DNA from: JAKAKT01 sp041305385
Lineage (GTDB): Archaea > Micrarchaeota > Micrarchaeia > Burarchaeales > JAKAKT01
Direction of reading: 5' to 3'
Length of the DNA: 64,000 nt
Assembly (NCBI GenBank): GCA_041305385.1
Contig: JBFYLO010000046.1
Location: 22,886 to 86,885 of the forward strand
The notes beneath the pieces are model-generated. The model was given only the letters and a program-made list of their open reading frames with translations, ran no database searches and was not told the DNA's origin. The first letter of the stretch is position 1. Each line of letters starts with the position of its first letter. This document shows positions 1 to 8,421 of this stretch, piece by piece. The position numbers and the translations under genes were made by a program.

Positions 1-1023
1 CTCCCGCAGCCTCTCCATCTTCGGGTGCTCGATGTCGGAATTCCGCGCAATTTCGAGAATCCCGTTCAGCTCCTCATCTGCCAGAAGCCTCTGGACGGCC
101 TTGCTCTTCTCCTCCCGCCCCCCCATTCTCTCGAAGAAGTCAAGGAAGGTTCCGACTCCCTGCGTCTCGAGGAGCTCGTGCGCATGAAGGAGATTGAAGA
201 GCTCCGCATACCTTGAGAGCGCAGAGTACCTCCACCCTCCCCCGGAACGCTCGATTTTCCCCCTCAGCTCAATCAGCTTCCTCTTGGACAGCTTTTTCGG
301 GTTCCCGACCAGTCCCAGTTTCACAAACATCCCGGCCCGCTTCTCGATAAGCGCTTCGAGCCCGAACTTCATCCCCTCAATCGACTCTGGCAGCTCGACC
401 CCGACCCACTTGATGCTCACTGGCTGGACATAATCCTTTACGTCATCGTCTTCCTCGCCCCTGATTTCCACTTTGCTTATCCCGAGGGTTTCCATTATCA
501 CCCTTATCTTCCTCTCATCCGCCCCAGGCGAAGCAGTGAGGGCGAGCGCCATAACCCCGTTTTCCTTGCACTTGCCAGCCACATAAGTATACGCGTATTT
601 CCCGACGCACCGATGCGCCTCATCAAAGACGACAAGGCCCACGCCCCCAAGGCTCGCCCTGGATGTTTTCAAATCGTTCTCGAGCGTCTGGGGAGTCGCG
701 AGTGCAACAGTTGCGTCCTTCCAAAGCTCGGCCCTTTTTTTCGCAGGGGTTGCCCCAGTTATGAGAATTACCCGACTCCCCTCCAAATTCATCAGTTCCG
801 TTATCGTTTTTCTGTGCTGCTCAGCGAGGGGCTTTGTCGGCGCGAGCAGGATAATCTTTTTCCCCTCCCCGAGATGCTTCGCCATCACCAGGGCTGCGAT
901 GAGCGTCTTTCCCATTCCAGTCGGAAGAACGACCAGGGTGTTCTCGAGCTTCGCCTTCTCGGCAATGGCTAGCTGGTAATCCCTCGGAACAGGGGCATTT
1001 TCTTTGAAAATCTTATCTCGCAC
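1..1023 (-). CDS. hef: Hef-type DEAH helicase/nuclease, N-terminal part (runs off left edge)
   Basis: Reading the minus strand from a GTG at 1023 gives 341 uninterrupted codons to the window edge. The product is a superfamily 2 helicase: Walker A PTGMGKT at about residues 34-40, Walker B DEAH at 134-137 followed by R, and a TASPG motif III near residue 165. The wording APTKPLAEQH and TPQTLENDL is typical of archaeal Hef (FANCM relative), which unwinds stalled forks and usually ends in an ERCC4-type nuclease. That nuclease half would lie beyond the window, so a helicase-only form cannot be excluded. The start is chosen because GGAGAG lies just upstream; a TTG codon directly before it is the only near alternative. 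It is transcribed divergently from the histone gene. Confidence 0.85.
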   Translation of the reverse strand, partial: MRDKIFKENAPVPRDYQLAIAEKAKLENTLVVLPTGMGKTLIAALVMAKHLGEGKKIILLAPTKPLAEQHRKTITELMNLEGSRVILITGATPAKKRAELWKDATVALATPQTLENDLKTSRASLGGVGLVVFDEAHRCVGKYAYTYVAGKCKENGVMALALTASPGADERKIRVIMETLGISKVEIRGEEDDDVKDYVQPVSIKWVGVELPESIEGMKFGLEALIEKRAGMFVKLGLVGNPKKLSKRKLIELRGKIERSGGGWRYSALSRYAELFNLLHAHELLETQGVGTFLDFFERMGGREEKSKAVQRLLADEELNGILEIARNSDIEHPKMERLRE

Positions 1024-1105
1024 CAAATCTCTCCAATGGGCCAAAAAAAGCCCAACAGGGTTTTATTCGCCGAGAACGCTTATTAAAATTCCCATTTTTC
1101 GAAAG

Positions 1106-1115
1106 ATATTTAAAA
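1106..1115 (+). promoter_or_regulatory. TATA box of the histone gene
   Basis: ATATTTAAAA preceded by a purine-rich BRE-like CGAAAG. It lies about 32 nt upstream of the histone ATG, so the leader would be very short (roughly 5-10 nt), with GTGAG as a weak ribosome site. Inferred from sequence only. Confidence 0.5.
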
Positions 1116-1146
1116 CCTAACAGTGCGAACGTAACCTTGTGAGTTT

Positions 1147-1344
1147 ATGGCTGTGTTGCCAAAGGCACCAATTGAGCGTTTGATAAGGAAGGCCGGGGCG
1201 GACCGCGTTTCCGATGATGCTGCCGAGGCGCTGGCCAACATTCTCGAGGACCTGGCTGCTGAAATTTCAATGAAGGCGGTGAAGCTTGCCAAGCACGCCG
1301 GCAGAAAGACCGTAACCGAGGATGACATAAAGCTCGCCCGCTGA
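1147..1344 (+). CDS. archaeal histone
   Basis: A 65-residue single histone fold of the HMf/HTa-independent archaeal type, close to the usual 66-69 residues. Visible hallmarks are the N-terminal PKAPIERLIRKAG segment, the central helix with ANILEDLAAEIS, the RKTVTEDDIKLA C-terminal loop and helix, and no tail. Such proteins dimerise and wrap DNA into hypernucleosome-like filaments. The gene stands alone with its own promoter between hef and a cysteine-rich exported protein. The family call is certain from the sequence; whether it is the only histone of the organism cannot be seen. Confidence 0.95.
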   Translation: MAVLPKAPIERLIRKAGADRVSDDAAEALANILEDLAAEISMKAVKLAKHAGRKTVTEDDIKLAR

Positions 1345-1424
1345 TTCTCCTGGCCCGCCATATCGCCTAGAAACATATTTATTCCAGTTTGTCCACAATT
1401 AACAGCGCTAAAGAGGTGGTTATC

Positions 1425-2243
1425 GTGAGAGGAATCATGTTTGTTCTCGCGCTTCTTGCGCTCTCGATGTCTGTTTTTGCATTCGACTTAATCGTGAATA
1501 ACATATACTACTACCCGCAAAATCCAACGCCTGGCAGTTTGATTCCCGTAATCGTAGAGGTAATGAATATCGGTAACTCAACTGCGAACTCATCAATGAC
1601 TGGCCTGGTCGTCGACGGGGCGTTATATGGGGCACGCATGGTCGGCCCGATTCAACCAATGCAAGCAGCATACGCGAACTTCACTTACAATGTTACGGCA
1701 TCACCGAATCCGCACACTCTTGCTGGAGTCGCCGACTACTTCAAGGCAATTTCGGAGACGAATGAGAACAATAACCAGAAGGTAGTTTATCTCACAGTGA
1801 CAATCCCCATCTACTGCGGGGACGGCATCTGCAACGGGAACGAAACCTACTATTCCTGCCCGAGTGATTGCCCGCCACCAATCTACTGCGGGGACGGCAT
1901 CTGCAACGGGAACGAAACCTGCAGCACCTGCCCAGGAGACTGCGGCCTATGCCCGAACTGCACTCCGCAGTGGTACTGCAAGAACCCGAACACAAGGGCT
2001 TACAAGAGTTCCACCTGTCAGGTGACGTATTTCCCATGCGGCAACAACTACTGCTGCAATAACGGAAAATGCATTAAGGACCTCTCTAACAAGTGCAGGA
2101 ACGTGCAAATCAGCTATGCAGACGATGCGCTGGCACAAATGAAAGGCGCGCAATTACAGCTGAGCGCGCTGGCGTCCCTCCTTCTCGCAGCCCTAGTGGG
2201 AATCGTGCTCTATTCCTTCATGAAGATGGAGTCGCACCTCTAG
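1425..2243 (+). CDS. exported CARDB-like protein with cysteine-rich repeats and C-terminal membrane anchor
   Basis: About 272 residues from a GTG preceded by GAGGTGG at good spacing; an upstream in-frame TTG at 1389 lacks such a site. Residues 1-19 form a signal peptide ending SVFA. The next about 100 residues (VEVMNIGNSTA, NYVT-like strands, NENNNQKVVYLTV) resemble a CARDB adhesion-type beta domain. Then come two copies of a Cys-rich unit beginning IYCGDGICNGNET, a third Cys-rich stretch (CTPQWYC, CCNNGKC), and a hydrophobic helix near the C-terminus with a short charged tail. It is probably displayed on the outside of the membrane. Function unknown; adhesion or cell-surface structure is a guess from the domains. 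Confidence 0.75.
   Translation: MRGIMFVLALLALSMSVFAFDLIVNNIYYYPQNPTPGSLIPVIVEVMNIGNSTANSSMTGLVVDGALYGARMVGPIQPMQAAYANFTYNVTASPNPHTLAGVADYFKAISETNENNNQKVVYLTVTIPIYCGDGICNGNETYYSCPSDCPPPIYCGDGICNGNETCSTCPGDCGLCPNCTPQWYCKNPNTRAYKSSTCQVTYFPCGNNYCCNNGKCIKDLSNKCRNVQISYADDALAQMKGAQLQLSALASLLLAALVGIVLYSFMKMESHL
1809..1952 (+). repeat. 72-nt tandem repeat inside the Cys-rich protein
   Basis: The 40 nt at 1809-1848 recur without a mismatch at 1881-1920, giving a 72-nt period. The second halves of the units differ but keep the cysteine spacing (SCPSDC versus TCPGDC). It codes for the repeated CGDGICNGNE motif. Confidence 0.85.
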
Positions 2244-2301
2244 GCACAATGGGGCCCCCCTAGGTGCCCCATTTAAATTCTTTTTTCCCCAATTCTTTCC
2301 C

Positions 2302-3018
2302 ATGAAGCTCAACGTGAAGGACCTTAACCTAGAATTCAACGGAAGCACCCTCTATCTTGACGACGTTCCGGTCAAGCCGGACATACGGACCCTCGGGCAG
2401 ATGAGGAAAGTCCTATTCGACCCGGAGGCAGGGAAAGGCGACCAGAACACGCCTCTTTACCACATGTACCGCGACCTGGCCCCAAAACTCAAGGCCAGCA
2501 GCATCCGCTATGACATAACCATAATCTTTCCCAAAAAACTAGGGGCCGAGTTCAACAAGACCCTGGGCCATTACCACCCGGCGGCAGCCCCGGGCCTTTC
2601 CTACACAGAGCTTTATAATATCCTCGAGGGCGAGGCGCACTACCTTCTCCAGAAGCCAGGCCCCGGCCTGATTGAAGACGCCCTGCTGATACGGGCGAAG
2701 AAGGGCGATGCGGTCCCAATGCCCCCGAACTATGGCCACATAACGATTAATCCTGGCAGCGGGCCCCTCGTCATGGCCAATTTGGTGGAGGCCAATTTCT
2801 CTTCCGAGTATACCGAATACGAGAAGCACAGGGGCGGAGCCTATTACGAGCTTGCAAATGGAAAGTTCATCCAAAACCCGACTTATGGCACGCTTCCAAA
2901 GCTAAGGACAATTGCTGCAGTCTCCTGGAAAGGGCTCGGGCCAGACATTCTCGCTTCTTATCTTAAGGACCAGAAGCCATTCGAATTCCTGAAAGACCCG
3001 AGGCTATACGAGGAATAA
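2302..3018 (+). CDS. pgiA: glucose-6-phosphate isomerase, archaeal cupin type
   Basis: A 238-residue member of the archaeal cupin phosphoglucose isomerases, which interconvert glucose-6-phosphate and fructose-6-phosphate with a metal held by the cupin barrel. The metal motif GHYHP lies near residue 93 and is followed by SYTELYNILEGEAHYLLQ, with the second cupin motif PPNYGHITINPG near residue 150. These match the family pattern. Length is slightly above the usual 190-ish residues because of extended ends. The gene is monocistronic, convergent with the pyrophosphatase gene. It feeds hexose phosphates to glycolysis/gluconeogenesis and probably to the nucleotide-sugar pathways encoded 15 kb away. 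Confidence 0.92.
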   Translation: MKLNVKDLNLEFNGSTLYLDDVPVKPDIRTLGQMRKVLFDPEAGKGDQNTPLYHMYRDLAPKLKASSIRYDITIIFPKKLGAEFNKTLGHYHPAAAPGLSYTELYNILEGEAHYLLQKPGPGLIEDALLIRAKKGDAVPMPPNYGHITINPGSGPLVMANLVEANFSSEYTEYEKHRGGAYYELANGKFIQNPTYGTLPKLRTIAAVSWKGLGPDILASYLKDQKPFEFLKDPRLYEE

Positions 3019-3065
3019 AAAAGAAAAATAAGTGGGCATCGAGCGCCCGTTCCAGACTATCTTCC

Positions 3066-5171
3066 TCAGAAGCTTGCGGCCCCGCCAACGATGAGCCCTG
3101 CAATCAGCAGCCCAATGACGCTCAATATCTTCATCATGATGTTGAGCGACGGCCCTGCGGTGTCCTTGAACGGGTCCCCGACAGTGTCCCCAACTACTGC
3201 TGCCGCATGGGTCGGCGTTCCCTTGCCCCCGAAGTTCCCGTCCTCGATGTACTTCTTCGCGTTGTCCCACGCCCCTCCTGCGTTGCACATGAACACCGCG
3301 AGCATCAGCGAGGACACAATTGCCCCGCCCAGGAATCCCCCGAGCGGTTCTATCCCAAGCAGGTAGACAATGGCAATCGGGGAGAGCACAGTGATGATTA
3401 CCGGGACCACAAGCTCGCCCAGAGCGCCCTTGGTCGCGATGTCAACGCACCGCGCGTAGTCAGGTTTGTCCTTCCCTTCCATTATCTTCTTCGTCTTGAA
3501 CTGCCTCCTGACTTCTTCAACTATCAGGAATGCCGTCTTCCCGACAGCTTTGATTGCCATCGATGAGAAGAGGAATGGGAACGCAGCCCCGAGCAGGAAC
3601 CCGATGAACACCACGGGTTCGGACACCCTTATTGAGGTTATCCCTACAACCCCGACTTTTGTGAGGAATGCGGCAAACAGCGCAACTGCCGAGACTGCAG
3701 CAGATGCTATCGCAAACCCCTTCGTAAGCGCTTTCACGGTGTTCCCCACAGAGTCGAGCTCGCTCGTTATCTTTGCAGCCTTCTTGTCGGTCTTGTCCAG
3801 GCCGCTCATTTCGACAATCCCCTGCGCGTTGTCAGAAACAGGGCCGAACGTGTCCATCGAGACAGTAATGCCCGTCGTCCCGAGCATTCCTACGCCGACA
3901 AGGGCAATCCCGTAGAAACCCATCGCCCAGTAGCCGACATATATCGCAACAGAAACAATAATCGCCATTGCAAAAGAGCTTTCATATCCATATGCGACCC
4001 CGCTGATTATCGTTGTTCCAGCACCGGTCTGCGCTGATTTCGCTATCTCCTGAACCGGGACCTTGCCCGTTATCCTGCCGAAGAGGCTCTTGTGCGGTGC
4101 AGTGTAATATTCAGTCATCCAGCCAATGAGCTGAGTTGCTGCCAAGCCCGCGAAAGCAGCTACAAACGGCCTCCAGTCGTTGAACAGCACCATGGAGATG
4201 ATGAGAAACAGGCCAGCCATTATCAGGTTCGCCCGCAGCAGGCCCTTGTCCATCGCTTTCATGGCACTCTCTCCCTTCTTTGCTTTCACAAAGAATGTCC
4301 CGGCGATTGCCGAGAATGCGGCTGCAGCGTAGAAGAGAATCGGCAGGGCCATTCCGGAAATCCCGTATGTCCCTCCACTTAGCGTTGGGACAGTGGCCCC
4401 CAGTATTATCGCAGCCACAAGGGAGGCGACATAAGATTCGTAAATATCCGCGCCCATCCCAGCGCAGTCACCAACGTTGTCCCCGACATTATCCGCAATG
4501 ACTGCCGGATTCCTCGGGTCGTCTTCTGGAATCCCTTTCTCGATTTTTCCCACGAGGTCTGCCCCGACATCAGCTCCCTTTGTGAATATTCCTCCCCCTA
4601 CCCTCATGAACAGGGCGAGTAGCGATGCTCCGAAGCTGAACCCGACAACCACGTTGCTCATGACCGGGATAGCTTGCTCAGCGTTCCCCCCATAAAGGAA
4701 ATAAGCACCAGTGAATATCGCAGTAACCCCGAAGAGGCCTAGGCCTGCAAGCACCATCCCGTTTACAATGCCCGCGCTGAACGCAGTCCTCAACGCGTAA
4801 TTCAGGTCAGTTCTCGCAGCATTCGCGCACCTGACATTGGACCTTATCGCAACAAACATCCCGGTGTAGCCTGCGCTAGCGGAGAATATCGCACCGATGA
4901 CAAACGTTATCGGGAGCGCCCATCCCGCAGGCGTGTTCCAGAATGCAACTCCTAGAAGAATCGCAATCAATACGACAACCACAGCAATGGTCCTGAACTG
5001 CCTTCTAAGATAAGCTTCCGCGCCCTCGCGGACAGCCCTTGAGATTTCAATCATCTTGGGCGTCCCCTCTGGCTGTGCAAGCACTCCTTTTCCCATGTGC
5101 CATGCAAAGGCAAGGGCAGCTAAAGCCCCAATAAAACCTAGCGCTATGGCCAGAATCACGATAAAGTCCAT
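3066..5171 (-). CDS. hppA: membrane-bound proton-pumping pyrophosphatase
   Basis: 701 residues with about 16 membrane helices, the normal size for this family. It couples PPi hydrolysis to ion pumping across the membrane. The substrate loop DVGADLVGKIEKG and the acidic PEDDPRNPAVIADNVGDN segment lie near residue 205, and the second acidic site DNAKKYIEDG near the C-terminus. The potassium determinant reads GNTVKA near residue 460; in this family a Lys there (instead of Ala) marks potassium-independent proton pumps. The ATG follows GGAGG. It is convergent with pgiA and upstream of the JAMM/TrmI pair in the same direction. Confidence 0.95.
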   Translation of the reverse strand: MDFIVILAIALGFIGALAALAFAWHMGKGVLAQPEGTPKMIEISRAVREGAEAYLRRQFRTIAVVVVLIAILLGVAFWNTPAGWALPITFVIGAIFSASAGYTGMFVAIRSNVRCANAARTDLNYALRTAFSAGIVNGMVLAGLGLFGVTAIFTGAYFLYGGNAEQAIPVMSNVVVGFSFGASLLALFMRVGGGIFTKGADVGADLVGKIEKGIPEDDPRNPAVIADNVGDNVGDCAGMGADIYESYVASLVAAIILGATVPTLSGGTYGISGMALPILFYAAAAFSAIAGTFFVKAKKGESAMKAMDKGLLRANLIMAGLFLIISMVLFNDWRPFVAAFAGLAATQLIGWMTEYYTAPHKSLFGRITGKVPVQEIAKSAQTGAGTTIISGVAYGYESSFAMAIIVSVAIYVGYWAMGFYGIALVGVGMLGTTGITVSMDTFGPVSDNAQGIVEMSGLDKTDKKAAKITSELDSVGNTVKALTKGFAIASAAVSAVALFAAFLTKVGVVGITSIRVSEPVVFIGFLLGAAFPFLFSSMAIKAVGKTAFLIVEEVRRQFKTKKIMEGKDKPDYARCVDIATKGALGELVVPVIITVLSPIAIVYLLGIEPLGGFLGGAIVSSLMLAVFMCNAGGAWDNAKKYIEDGNFGGKGTPTHAAAVVGDTVGDPFKDTAGPSLNIMMKILSVIGLLIAGLIVGGAASF

Positions 5172-5223
5172 CGCCGCACCTCCTTGTTTAAGGATAATTT
5201 CCCGAAGCTAATTAAAAATCTTT

Positions 5224-5610
5224 CTAATCAACCACTTCGATGGGAACCGGCTTTCCATCTCTATCATAAGCTCGTGCATCCTGCTCCCTGTATGGATAGC
5301 CAGCGATTATGTGCACTTTTCCGAGCCTCCCGAAAAAAAGTCTATCGCCCCTCGACGGCCTTGCATCTGGGACTGGGTGCGAGTGGAAACTGCCACAAGA
5401 GTGCGAGAACATCGGGAGCATGTTGAAGTCGATGCTCGAGAACCCATTTCCATAGGTGCTTCTTGGGAGGATTAAAACGTGGGTTATCAATCCCTCATCG
5501 TCATCCCTGAGCAAGGCGATGAACTCATCTGGGTAAACATTCTTGGATGCGCCGAGCGCCAGCTCAAGGGCTTCCCGCTTGATTTTGACCATCAGGCTCG
5601 CCAGTTCCAT
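5224..5610 (-). CDS. JAMM/MPN+ metalloprotease-like protein
   Basis: 128 residues, essentially one JAB1/MPN domain. The zinc motif is complete: Glu29, then His76-Ser-His78-Pro, Ser86 and Asp89 in the E...HxHPx(5)PSxxD pattern. Such proteins in archaea remove ubiquitin-like modifiers or act on small conjugates; the substrate is not visible here. The start at 5610 is preferred because AAAGGAG stands just before it; Met7 is an alternative without a site. The gene lies 3' of the TrmI-like gene and overlaps its end by 47 nt in another frame, so translation is probably coupled. Confidence 0.8.
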   Translation of the reverse strand: MELASLMVKIKREALELALGASKNVYPDEFIALLRDDDEGLITHVLILPRSTYGNGFSSIDFNMLPMFSHSCGSFHSHPVPDARPSRGDRLFFGRLGKVHIIAGYPYREQDARAYDRDGKPVPIEVVD

Positions 5611-6202
5611 TCGCTCCTTTTTCCCGAGTGCTCGCCGTTCCCGCTTTCCTCGCGAATACCAGGTAAGCAGTGTGGGTCAACCCGGTGTTCTCGGGCCTGA
5701 AGCCCTGCTCCCTCACAAGCATCTCCCGGACAATCGACTCTATGCAAAAAGGATTTGTGAAGCCGACTTTCACGCATTCCTTCACGAACTTGCTCACCTG
5801 CTCCGCGTGCGGCAGATACCCGACCACAAACCCGCCCTCTTTCAGCGCCTTGAAAGCATGCGGAAGAACCCTGTCCGAATCCGCCAAGTCCAGGGCAACC
5901 AAGTCCAGATTTTTTTCACCGATTCCTTGAAAAACATCCCCGAGCTTTACCTTTACATTTTTCAGCTTCGCCCTTTCAACATTCATTTTCGCAAGCTCAG
6001 CGAACTCCTCCCTTCTTTCGTAAGTCACTACGCTCTTGCACACATTCCCCAAAGCGATTGCAAGCCACCCGCTTCCTGCCCCGGCATCCACTACCTTGCT
6101 CGTCTTCCCAACCCCGGTGAAAGCCAGAATCATCCCGATGTCCTTGGGCAAAATGACCTGTGGCCCTCTCTTCAATTTGTCCAGCAATGGATTGAATTTC
6201 AT
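5564..6202 (-). CDS. trmI: TrmI-like tRNA (adenine-N1) methyltransferase
   Basis: 212 residues with a class I SAM fold: motif I VVDAGAGSGWLAIAL near residues 37-51, acidic end of strand 2 (YERREE) and DLVALDLAD near residue 98. The C-terminal RPENTGLTHTAYLVFARK resembles the TrmI/Gcd14 ending, so the likely job is N1 methylation of adenine 57/58 in the tRNA T-loop. It is shorter than typical TrmI (about 250), missing most of the N-terminal beta domain, so another related methyltransferase is possible. The last about 28 residues are polar and fall over the start of the JAMM gene. Notably, at least two tRNA genes in this window have T-loop insertions. Confidence 0.7.
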   Translation of the reverse strand: MKFNPLLDKLKRGPQVILPKDIGMILAFTGVGKTSKVVDAGAGSGWLAIALGNVCKSVVTYERREEFAELAKMNVERAKLKNVKVKLGDVFQGIGEKNLDLVALDLADSDRVLPHAFKALKEGGFVVGYLPHAEQVSKFVKECVKVGFTNPFCIESIVREMLVREQGFRPENTGLTHTAYLVFARKAGTASTREKGANGTGEPDGQNQAGSP

Positions 6203-6270
6203 AGTGTTTAATCTCGCAAGACAAACGTTAAATTACTTTTCAGAGGATACACTTCAAGGAGGTTGTGCTT

Positions 6271-7254
6271 ATGGCAGTTAACATCTTGGTCGGCGGTCAG
6301 TTTGGTGATGAGGGGAAGGGAAAAATCATATCCTACTTAGCCTTGAAGGACAAGCCCGAAATCGTAGCTCGCGGGGGAGTTGGCCCGAATGCCGGGCATA
6401 CGGTCATCTACAAGGGGCGGACCTACAAGCTGAGGCAATTGCCCTCAGGCATCATTTACGAAAAGTCCCGCATACTGATCGGAGCAGGAGTGCTCGTGAA
6501 CCACGAAGTTTTTTTGAAGGAGATTGAGGACTGCGGGGTGAAGAACCGGGTCGGAATCGACTTTAGGTGCACCGCGATAACCCAGGCCCACATAGTCGAG
6601 GACACTGAGACAGGCGCAAAGATTGGGACGACAAAGACAGGCTGTGGTCCCGCGAACATAGACCGCGTTCGAAGGACTGCGAAACTAGTTTCCGAAGTCC
6701 CGGAACTGAAGCCTTACTTGACTGATGTCCAGAAAGAAGTGAACAGGGCGAAGAACGTTCTCATTGAGGGCTCCCAGGGGTTCATGCTTTCACTGCTTTA
6801 CGGGACTTACCCATTTGTCACCTCGAAGGACACGAGCGCAAGCACAGTTGCAGCAGATGTCGGCTTGGGCCCGACAAAGATTGATGACGTCATTCTGGTC
6901 CTGAAAGCTTACACCACCAGGGTGGGAAACGGGCCATTCGAGGGCGAGGTTCCCCACGAGCGGGCTGTTGAATTGGGTTATGCGGAATACGGGACCGTTA
7001 CTGGAAGACCACGCAGGGTTTCCGAAACCCTCCACTGGGATGAACTGAAGCTCGCTTGCGAGATAAACTCCGCAACCATGCTCGCAGTGACAAAACTCGA
7101 TGTGAAATTCCCATCGTGCAAGGGAATCAGGGATTACAAGAAATTGCCCAAGGAAGCGAAGTCCTTCATTCAGGAGATTGAGAAGAAATTGAACGTCCCG
7201 GTCAAGTTCATCGGAACCGGGGCAGACGCAGAGGAGATTATTGACCGGCGATGA
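6271..7254 (+). CDS. purA: adenylosuccinate synthetase
   Basis: 327 residues, the short archaeal form. It makes adenylosuccinate from IMP, aspartate and GTP in AMP synthesis. The P-loop is GGQFGDEGKGK at residues 7-17; GPNAGHT, the IMP loop TTKTGCGPA and the base-recognition TKLDV segment are present. ATG at 6271 is preferred over GTG at 6265 because AAGGAGG at 6256-6262 is 8 nt from the ATG and only 2 nt from the GTG. It begins a run of same-strand genes and overlaps the neighbourhood of a small membrane-protein gene starting 5 nt after its stop. Confidence 0.95.
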   Translation: MAVNILVGGQFGDEGKGKIISYLALKDKPEIVARGGVGPNAGHTVIYKGRTYKLRQLPSGIIYEKSRILIGAGVLVNHEVFLKEIEDCGVKNRVGIDFRCTAITQAHIVEDTETGAKIGTTKTGCGPANIDRVRRTAKLVSEVPELKPYLTDVQKEVNRAKNVLIEGSQGFMLSLLYGTYPFVTSKDTSASTVAADVGLGPTKIDDVILVLKAYTTRVGNGPFEGEVPHERAVELGYAEYGTVTGRPRRVSETLHWDELKLACEINSATMLAVTKLDVKFPSCKGIRDYKKLPKEAKSFIQEIEKKLNVPVKFIGTGADAEEIIDRR

Positions 7255-7258
7255 GACT

Positions 7259-7864
7259 ATGGACACCGAATTATTGGCCGTCATATGTTTTGTCCCAATG
7301 GCCCTAATCCTCGTCCTCATAGGACTGCTCTACCAAAGGATGCAGAGGAGCGGTGCATCCGCCCTCTTCCACGAGCTTCGCGATTCGCTTGGCGGCCAAC
7401 TCACGACCCCGAGCCACAGCATACTGGAGTTCATTCCCTACTTTTATCCGGATTACGTAATCAGGGGAATCACGGGTTCATGTAATGGCACTGATTACAG
7501 AATAGAGGAGATTATACGCAACCCAGGCCAAGGAGGCAGTTCATTGGCAATACGGGTCTCAGTTGCGTTTGTCTCTCCGTTCTCGCTTTATGTGCGGCAC
7601 CACAACAACAGGTTCAAATACTCGCCGGTCATTCTGGATGGAAAGAAATATGGCGATTTTTGGTTTAAGGCAGACGATGAGAAGTCAGCAAAGGAGTTTA
7701 TGGGCAAGAACCTCGAGGACCTCAAGAAACTGCTCGCGCCGGGCAGATTCCTGGACCTTAAGGTTGAACACAACAGACTAAACGCCCTCCTTGGCTATGA
7801 CAGGAAACAGATACTCGAGGCTCTTGAACTTCTCTCCGTAATCGCGAAAAAAGAAATAAGGTGA
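7259..7864 (+). CDS. membrane-anchored protein of unknown function
   Basis: About 201 residues from ATG 7259. One strong membrane helix at residues 4-25, then a soluble alpha/beta region. No catalytic motif recognised. The C-terminal third (KADDEKSAKEFMGKN followed by ...EALELLSVIAKKE) resembles the end of the protein encoded at 51045-51770 (SENTGAAKEFIERN ... LELMFEISRKE), suggesting a small paralogous family with the same plan: membrane anchor, beta-rich middle, helical end. It is in a likely operon with purA and two further small membrane proteins. Confidence 0.6.
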   Translation: MDTELLAVICFVPMALILVLIGLLYQRMQRSGASALFHELRDSLGGQLTTPSHSILEFIPYFYPDYVIRGITGSCNGTDYRIEEIIRNPGQGGSSLAIRVSVAFVSPFSLYVRHHNNRFKYSPVILDGKKYGDFWFKADDEKSAKEFMGKNLEDLKKLLAPGRFLDLKVEHNRLNALLGYDRKQILEALELLSVIAKKEIR

Positions 7865-7870
7865 TTGAAA

Positions 7871-8089
7871 ATGGAAGGCAAGCGAGCCAGACTAATACTT
7901 TTTCTCGCTTTCGGAATTATCGTTTTACCCGCAGCGTATCTATCATATAAATTAGAGATGAAACAAGCATCCGAGATAGAACTGGTTATTCTCTTGATAT
8001 TACTCGGGTTGTTGGTTGTAGGTTTCTATCTTATTGCTAAAGCCAGAAAGGGCAATAAATTTCCGTTTGATGATATAAAAAGAGGGTGA
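7871..8089 (+). CDS. small two-helix membrane protein
   Basis: 72 residues from ATG 7871, with AGGTGA at 7858-7863 spaced correctly; the ribosome site overlaps the stop of the gene before. Two hydrophobic segments (about residues 8-25 and 37-56) and a charged tail KARKGNKFPFDDIKRG. No family recognised. It sits between two other membrane-protein genes and is probably cotranscribed with them. Codons are more AT-rich than in purA. Confidence 0.55.
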   Translation: MEGKRARLILFLAFGIIVLPAAYLSYKLEMKQASEIELVILLILLGLLVVGFYLIAKARKGNKFPFDDIKRG

Positions 8090-8094
8090 TTTGA

Positions 8095-8364
8095 ATGGCG
8101 TTAGGAGTAATGGCCGCCTTGATTGCGGCAGTAATCGGCGCAATCGTCGTGATTGTGGGGATAATCGCAATATTCTTCTTCGCGATAATCGGGGCCCTCA
8201 TGGGCGCGATAACGGGCTTCATTTTGCATTTCGTCCCGGTTCTCGGCCCGCTCGTCGAGAATGGGCTCACCCAAATCGGAATCCAGAACCCGGACCTGAC
8301 CTCAATCGGGGCAGCGCTCGGGTTCATCGCAGGGTTCTTCAAGAGCGCCCAGGAGCACAAGTAA
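8095..8364 (+). CDS. small hydrophobic membrane protein
   Basis: 89 residues. Residues 1-50 are almost entirely hydrophobic, with Gly/Ala/Ile-rich helices, followed by an amphipathic segment and a short polar tail. The ATG follows AGAGGGTGA, only 5 nt after the preceding stop, so it is translationally linked to it. The composition resembles small holin-like or pilus-assembly membrane proteins, but nothing specific can be claimed. Confidence 0.55.
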   Translation: MALGVMAALIAAVIGAIVVIVGIIAIFFFAIIGALMGAITGFILHFVPVLGPLVENGLTQIGIQNPDLTSIGAALGFIAGFFKSAQEHK

Positions 8365-8386
8365 AGCTTCCCTCTCGAGGGCGCAC

Positions 8387-8396
8387 GTTTTTATTA
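8387..8396 (+). promoter_or_regulatory. TATA box of tRNA-Val
   Basis: GTTTTTATTA, centred about 30 nt upstream of the first tRNA base at 8422, the normal archaeal distance for a tRNA promoter. Inferred from position and composition. Confidence 0.4.
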
Positions 8397-8421
8397 GTAT
8401 TTCCCCATATTTCTACTTCGC

